Positions 1 to 6,700 of a stretch of DNA of 11,291 nt are shown here, one piece after another. The notes beneath the pieces are model-generated. The model did no database searches. It was not told the origin of the DNA and saw nothing but the letters and a program-made list of their open reading frames with translations. The DNA lies in contig JAXIUW010205065.1 in NCBI GenBank assembly GCA_035591015.1, positions 1 to 11,291 on the forward strand. The letters are read 5' to 3'. Within the stretch, counting starts at the first letter, position 1; every line of letters starts with the position of its first letter. Both the position numbers and the translations under genes were made by a program. Source of the stretch: Cephalothrix simula (Eukaryota > Nemertea > Palaeonemertea > Archinemertea > Cephalotrichidae).

Positions 1-53
1 CGGATTCGGATTCAGCGGACAAAGTTACCTTAGAAACCGATGAGGAAAGTTAG
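1..53 (+). CDS. Probable 3' end of an upstream gene (partial)
   Basis: Reading from base 3, the frame gives sixteen codons and then TAG at 51-53. The residues are DSDSADKVTLETDEES, an acidic Ser/Asp/Glu-rich tail of the kind often found at the C-terminus of animal proteins. The stretch is richer in GC than the AT-rich sequence after base 60. The other two plus frames also stop within 60 bases and look less protein-like. No family can be named from sixteen residues, and the exon's acceptor, if it has one, lies outside the window. An ATTAAA at 118-123 could serve as its polyadenylation signal. The call rests only on composition and could be chance. Confidence 0.35.
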   Translation, partial: DSDSADKVTLETDEES

Positions 54-586
54 ACACACCCCTGGTGTCAATTTTTTTGCCCTCAGACCTGTCTACTAAT
101 AAGTGGTTATTTTTAAAATTAAAGGTAGTACATGTAGTCATCTAAAATCAGACACAAAACACCTCGGCATATGCCCGGGGCATATGGCATAAAACATAAA
201 ACCCCCGGGATAAAACCGGGAGAGGTGCACAATTGACCAAAACATTGAATTAGCACTCCGCTATCTACATAGCAACATAACTAAATGATAGCAATAACTT
301 AGACTAAAGAGGCGATAAAAGCAATCGATATCATATTTTTGTAAATAGTGCTCCTTGCATTGTTAAGGTAAAAAAATGCATATTGTTTCTCAAACATGTC
401 AGAAGCAAAGCTCGTAATTTGATATGGAACGGGTTGACTATAATTGACTGGTTCGGACGAAGTTGTTTGAAATAGTAAATTATGTATAATTTGTATTTGA
501 CTTTAAAATACAAACAAAATAGGCTTGTAAATTCGACTAAGGTATATAGTAAAATTTTCTAAGAATAAGCTTAGGAATAAGATAAG
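54..586. other. Intergenic region with a GC-rich foldback
   Basis: No coding sequence is convincing here on either strand; the minus-strand open frame over 331-513 is low-complexity and AT-driven. The stretch probably holds the 3' flank of the upstream gene and the promoter or 5' UTR of the CCDC14-like gene. Its one structured part is the inverted-repeat block at 160-227. A/T-rich TATA-like strings occur near 480-490 and 541-550, but none is a clear core promoter. Confidence 0.5.
160..227. repeat. GC-rich nested inverted repeat (foldback)
   Basis: CACCTC at 160-165 is complementary to GAGGTG at 222-227. Inside lie a near-perfect palindrome at 168-186, with arms CATATGCCC and GGGCATATG around a single G, and a small hairpin with CCCGG at 204-208 and CCGGG at 216-220. 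A nested fold this GC-rich stands out from its AT-rich surroundings. It could be the remnant of a miniature inverted-repeat element or a structured RNA or transcription-end signal. No flanking target-site duplication is obvious. Confidence 0.5.
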
Positions 587-715
587 ATGCCTGGTTTGAC
601 AGAATCCTATAAGAGACAACTTTTTGAACGTTTGCATCGAAATGGACGACCGTACCTTATTGAGCCAACAGAAAAAGATGCTATTAATTATTATCACTGG
701 AGGGAACTTTTTGAG
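587..715 (+). CDS. CCDC14: Candidate exon 1 of the CCDC14-like gene
   Basis: An ATG with A at -3 (AAGATG context) opens 43 codons, beginning MPGLTESYKRQLFERL and ending in HWRELFE, before a good donor GAG|GTAAAT. The residue mix (charged, aromatic and Trp-containing, no low complexity) looks coding, unlike the AT-rich frames nearby. It ends in phase 0, which suits the phase-0 acceptors at 2120 or 2135. No other plus-strand gene lies downstream for it to splice to. I do not recognise this 43-residue segment, and it has no clear counterpart at the start of human CCDC14. It may therefore be a lineage-specific N-terminus, an alternative first exon, or the relic of another gene. Confidence 0.5.
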
Positions 716-3700
716 GTAAATGATCTTAGAAAAACCTTAATTAGCGTATTGAGTATTAACATTGATTGACAGGGTTTTATAAATTTTTCTAATTGGTATT
801 TTAGAGAATTTTGTTGTTTAGATTGCAAAAAAATTATTTTTTTGGATGGAATTTTTGGCACTTACTATAGTCGTAATTGAAAAAAAAGATCTTATTTTTA
901 AAAAAATAAACAGATACTTACAAGGATTGTTGACGCCTGCTAGCTGCTACTACCGAAGGTCAAATGAGAATTTTGACATGTTGACGTATTTTCCGGGTGT
1001 ATATGTTGTTTATTTACTTAATTCCAAAATTGCCTAATAACTAATTGGGATTAAAGATCATAATTCATATGAATGTGAAAATGGTAATTAATTTTAGCGG
1101 ATTAGTGATTTCGGATCGTTTTTCAAAAAAATCATTGGTGCGTTATATAAGAACTCATCTTTAATTATAATTAATGGGGCATACTAGATATAATTAATGG
1201 GGCATGCTAAATTAGTTATCAGAGAATAATAGAAATTAATAATTTTTTGTAAAATTTGATCAATTAAATCAAGTTCTTATTAAAAACATGAAAAATGCTA
1301 AAAAATATCTGTGTATACTGTATACTGCCCTTTCTAGGAGCTTTTATTTTTGGCTCAATAAAATAAATCCCACATTTTTTATAGTTTTTAACTAACAGCG
1401 GTTTCAAAAAATTAAATTATCAATTGTCCAAAATCATTAAAATGAAAAAGAATTACTAATTTTTAATATAATTTAAAACTATACCTCTATTCTTTTAAAT
1501 TATTATTTTTTGGTCCATAACTTATTTGTGCTATGCCTTTTTTGTCTAAGTTATGAATGTGATTTATTGAATTATTATTTTATATCTTAATTTTGTTATT
1601 TTAAACTTTAAAATATTTGAATAATGGTTGTACAAATATATTTGAGATAATAAATTATTTGTGAGTTTTGAAACTAGAAATTTTAATTCCCTTCATTACC
1701 TGATAACAGGTTTCCAAAGGTCTTTTTGACATTTACTTGTCAAAAATATTTCTTTATTCTGCAATTTCGTGTATACATATTTTCCCGCTTTCTGGTTTCA
1801 TTTGAATTTTTTCTTGCGAGATGGTTATGCTCAATAAGTTTTAGTTCCGCAAGGTTACGTTTAGTATTTACGCATTCGGGATTCTGATGCCACGCTCTTT
1901 TGACCACGGAGCTACGGTAATAGGATTTATGAGTAATGTCACTCAGGCGTGCAGCGGATTATGATTTCGTTGATTAAATTATGGCAGGAGAGCTATTGAA
2001 ATCTGAGTAATCCTCACTTTTCAAGAGTACTTACCGATTCTGTTTATATAGTGATAAGGCCTGTGCCAACTTCCAACTGAGTTAGTTTAGACTAGACTGA
2101 GTTTCTGTGTACATGGTAGTTCAAAACAGTTCAGATCATGACATTGAAATACGCACTGCCTAGTTTGACTCCAAGTCCAACCAAGAATATAAGATTCGAT
2201 AGAGGAGGTTCAAGTGCAGAGACAAGTCCTGTAAGTCCAATAAAGTCCAGCAGAATAAGTCCATCTAGTTTCACAAGTCCAGAAAAAAGAAGTCCAGCCT
2301 ACGATGATGGAAGAGCAGCAACCAGCATTTCATTCAGTCCAATCAAAGTTCCAAGAAGCCGTATTAGTCCATCTAGTCCAGAAAAACGAAGAAGTCCAGC
2401 TTCCGATGATGGAAGAGCGACCACCAGCATTTCATTTAGTCCAATCAAAGTTCCAAGACGCCGCATTAGTCCATCTAGTCCAGAAAAGCGAAGATACTTG
2501 AATGATGATGTAAGCAAGGCCAGCATCAGCAGCAGTCCAGTCAAATCTGCTTATAGATATGAAGATATTTCACCACCAACAAAATTGGATGTAAAAGTGA
2601 GAGGATCTCGTGTTGATTTAAGTGTTATAAGCCCCATCAAAGGATCTCGATTGGATTTATCTTTAATTAGCCCAACAGAAGAGGTAATTTTTTTCTTACT
2701 GAAATTTACTAAAATTTTTAGTTTCTGTTTATATCATGTATATCACTCAATTTATTCTTTTTAAATCTCCATTATTCGGAGGAAAATTCAGAATTTTGAA
2801 AAAAACTTGTTCTGAAATTTAAACTTCTGTTAACTTGCACTTGCGATAAAATTACGTTTTTTTTTAAGTTCGTGTATTCAAAATCAACCTGTTATGTCAA
2901 ATTCCATCTATTCATTCCGTAAATCTGATGCACCTGATTTAATTTGATATATATTTTATTATATATTTTTATAAAATCTTGTCAATTTCCCACGGATTTT
3001 CTTACAAAAGTGACTCTTTACTCTTTTGATACAAAACCATTTATTTTTTGTCGAAGGCAGTTCTATTCTTTTCTATTGACATTCGATAAGATGAAAACAT
3101 TTATATTTAAGCGGTAAACCTGGGTAAACAGGTAAAATCAGGGTTATTAAAAAATCAATGCGAACCAGTTTTTTACAATACAAAAACTTCCTACCTTGCT
3201 CGGTTCCATCAATGGGTAGCTCCCACGCAGCGGCGTTAAATTGTATTTTTTAGGAAATTATCTAATATTTGTAAATTATGAAGTCATTAACTTTTCAAGA
3301 TACTTTCTCACGTTTTTGGCGGCAACTTTCCGTGTTGATGTCATTTTGGTTTCTAGGTTTGTAGAACCTCGTAATCCTATACCTTACGATCGTATTAAGT
3401 TGTGTTAATTGATTGTTTTGTATTTGGTCAAAAGATTTGACCCGTGGAATATATTAATTAGGTATTGTTAAAATTAACAATTTTCATTCAAGTCGTTTGC
3501 TAGAAAGTAAACTGATATAATTTCTTTTATATCTGGGTAAGGAACTGTGTCATTCTAATTTGTTTTGTCTTAAGGTTGTGTGACTTACACCTTTTTCGGA
3601 AGGATCTAACACTAAAGGTGTATAATATTGTCTCCACCTTTGCAAAAGGCATCATTCTCTAAAGAGGTACTACGTTGTTCTTGTCTTTTTGTCTCATTTC

Positions 3701-6700
3701 GTTAGTTTTCAGACTAAGTTTCAGACATTATTTGACATAATTTGGAATTTATCAGTCATGTTAAGAAGACAATGTTTGCCAAGCTTGGTACCTAATTTGG
3801 ATTCATTTTTTGGATTACTTTTTAGATTTTCATTTGCTTTCTGTTAATTTTTTAGGGATCAAGTTCATTAGAAAGCAAAAATTTGTTTAATTTTGAAATT
3901 GATAAAAGTAGTACAAATGTTAATCAAAACATGTTTTGTGCTTATATTAGCACTGATATGCCTTGGGAAAACTTACAGCTGACTTAAATACAGCTTTAAT
4001 GCCTAATTTCAAAATGTTTATAATGAAATGTTATTCCTGTTTCTATTAAAGTTTTTGTTGTTATTTTTAGGGTTCCAAAAAGCGAGGTACTGGCAGAGGA
4101 TCTTCTACATCCCGTACAGCATCAAGAGGAAGAAGACCAATTCATCCTGATACATCAACAGATTCTGAAACTGATGTTAAAAAATTCAACAAGGACCTTG
4201 ATAAGTGTTCAAGATTATTAGGAGATATGCTTGAGAAAGACCCAAGTAAGTAATATATTTTTGGTAGAAGAGAGGTTTTAATATATTTAGTTTTTTCAAT
4301 GTTACCCCTGCAAAAAAAACTCTTTCGCAGATGGGCTGTTAAAATTCTGGATCTTGTTGAATTTTACTAGTGAACTTCTGTATATTGCTTTGAAAAGTAG
4401 TGTTTGACGAGGTCTGACGAGGTGTATTTTCAGATATTACTCGAGAATCGAATCAGTTATTTCTCATTTTCATTTGATTTTCGTGATTCGAATCAAGTGA
4501 TTTGTAAAATTTACCATGATTCGAATCAAAATTTATTTATGACTTTATTTTTGTTTCATAAATTCAGCGAAATTATTTAGCTATTTAACTGGTCTTAACT
4601 GTTAGTGAAATATCTTCCTTAAACAAGAAAGTGGTCACATATTATTATAGGCATTGTTTATTCCTTTTTTAGAAACACTGCCAAATTCTCACAAGCCTAC
4701 TAAGTCATCATCATTAAAATCAGCATCCAAAAAAGAAGTTCTTTCCCAAAAGCAGATGAACACATCAGTTGAGAAACAAACTAATAAGACACACTTTACT
4801 CCTGAGACCCCAACTGGAGGTAAGTTACTGAGTTCTTAAATCTAAAAGTAGTAGATATGAGGATTATAAATATAACCCGTTAATATAAGGTTCTATGATG
4901 ATTATTGATGCAATGATGATTATTGATGCATAAATATTATACCCCCCCCCCAAAAAAAACCAACCTCGAAATATTCTCACACCATATGCAACATTGATAC
5001 TCAATCTTATATCCGTTTGACCATTGTTTGACTATAAATCGTATAAACTTGATGCGCATGATGTACTTGTCCAAAAATTTCCACGCGCATTTTTGTTTTG
5101 TTGCGTTTCTCGTTAAATTTTTTTATCTATGGAATATTTTTCAATGACAATATTTCTTTTTTTAGGTTGCTCCCCCTCAAAAATTCAAAAAATGGATTCT
5201 CCCTCATATCCCTTCCAACAAGCCTGGGATACCAGCTCTCATGCTCCCTTTAATCAACGTCTTGCATCATCAACCCCGGACAAGAACCAGCAAATGTATG
5301 CAATGTACACCCAACAACCAATGAACTTCAATGGCTATCCGCAACCAGTCTATGCTCAAGGTTATGGACAACCAATGGTATATTACAACCCAAATTTAGT
5401 TCCGCATCCCGATCAAATGATAATGCCATCAAAGACGCATGAAGATGCACCTAAAAAAGTACACTTTGATCCACCCGTTCGAGATACTGATCCAGTGAAC
5501 GCTCACAGCCCACCGGGAAGGACCCAAATGTCACCACATCATGGCGTCCCTAGTTACCAAGCTACCCCATCGTCTCATGACTCAGGTATGTTACGGCCCT
5601 ATTCTAAACAAAATTCTGAATTTATTATATAGTAAACACTGTAGTAATCTACAAAAACTTATCACGTATGATATGATATTCTAAATCGATATTTCAATTC
5701 ATAGTCGGCACATGCGCAATGTGTGATTTTATTTATTGCACCACAGTTCGTTTATGATTATATCGAAGCTGTAAATCGTCTAGAGTGTGTGAGCCGTGGC
5801 GACATTGGAAATTGTTGTTTGAGCCTAAAGCATGCAACTTTAACCGTAATGGTTCGAGCCTTCGGGTCGTACTTGGTTTATCTGATGTTGCCAAATCGAC
5901 ACTCACCATATTTTACATTTTGTCTGTTTAAAATATTCAATTATGGAAATTACTATTTAAAACGTATAAAAAAGCAATTTAATCTAAAAACCGTTTTCAA
6001 AACTTAATCATTTATAGGTTGTTTTGCATATAAAGCTTAATAAATGAAGAAAATACTGGGTTGTACTGAGTTATTAGGCTACCCTTGGTGCTCTGTCAAA
6101 ACTTGAATTCTCCTGATAAAAATCCAGAGGCGGCAGTTATAAATCTTAGAACCCAGTATTTGCATCACTTGTTATGCTTAATTTTGTGGTATCTCGCCCG
6201 GCAGGCAGAAGATGACCATTTACAAGGCATCATCAAATTTTTCCGTATTTGTAATTCAATATAATTTTTTTCAGGCATTATTATTGGTGATAGCCCTTCA
6301 CCAGACAGCAATCGAGCCCGATGTGCCACACCCCTCCCCACCGAAAATTCTCCAGCTCCGATTTCAGAAGAAGCCCGTAATCAAGTCCACACATTAAGAT
6401 ATTTGATTGGGGAAGTCAAGAGTGCACTGAATGTTTCTGGTGATATTGAAGTTGACCGACTTTTCCGTGATATTGAAGGTCTAGTGCAACAATTGTCTCC
6501 CGTCAAAGCAGCAATGAATTTCCAAACTGAATTAGATCTCGCTATGCAACCTCTGAGAAATGAGAATTCTCAGTTGAGAAGGAGGTTGAGGATCACCAAT
6601 CAACAGTTAAAAGAAAGAGAAAGAATTGAAAAGGAAAATCAACCAGAAAGTGTCGTTGAATGTAAGTTACTTTAGAGTTTATCCTTCATTGACTTCGGAA

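Larger units (their letters stand above)
5586..6274 (+). other. Intron 5
   Basis: Phase-1 intron of 689 bases, GTATGT to TTTTTTTCAG. It contains a patch resembling the pol III boxes of a tRNA-derived SINE (5797-5860) and a 111-base block with 12-base terminal inverted repeats (6051-6161). The open frames over 5723-6007 and 6212-6274 have no support as exons. Confidence 0.85.

Noticed and set aside
331-697. Minus-strand frames over 331-513 and 503-697
   Set aside because: Low-complexity and AT-driven; the second overlaps candidate exon 1, which has better coding character on the plus strand.
846-1037. Plus-strand 63-codon frame in intron 1
   Set aside because: Hydrophobic, AT-driven composition with no matched acceptor and donor and no family resemblance.
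2029-2050. Minus-strand consensus donor (CG|GTAAGTACT) with a nearby TATATAAA, suggesting a divergent transcript
   Set aside because: The TATA-like string lies about ten bases from the donor, too close for a promoter and first exon, and no coding sequence is seen on that strand upstream.
2299-2544. Minus-strand 81-codon open frame and a second plus-strand frame over 2304-2501
   Set aside because: Both are shadows of the exon 2 repeats; their apparent repetitiveness is inherited from the Ser-Pro-coding DNA.
3110-3240. Less AT-rich patch in intron 2 considered as a tRNA or SINE
   Set aside because: No convincing A/B boxes or cloverleaf pairing on either strand; only a short GGTAAAC near-repeat.
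5723-6007. Plus-strand 94-codon frame in intron 5
   Set aside because: It overlaps the SINE-like patch, has no usable splice sites, and the splice from 5585 to 6275 keeps the conserved frame without it.
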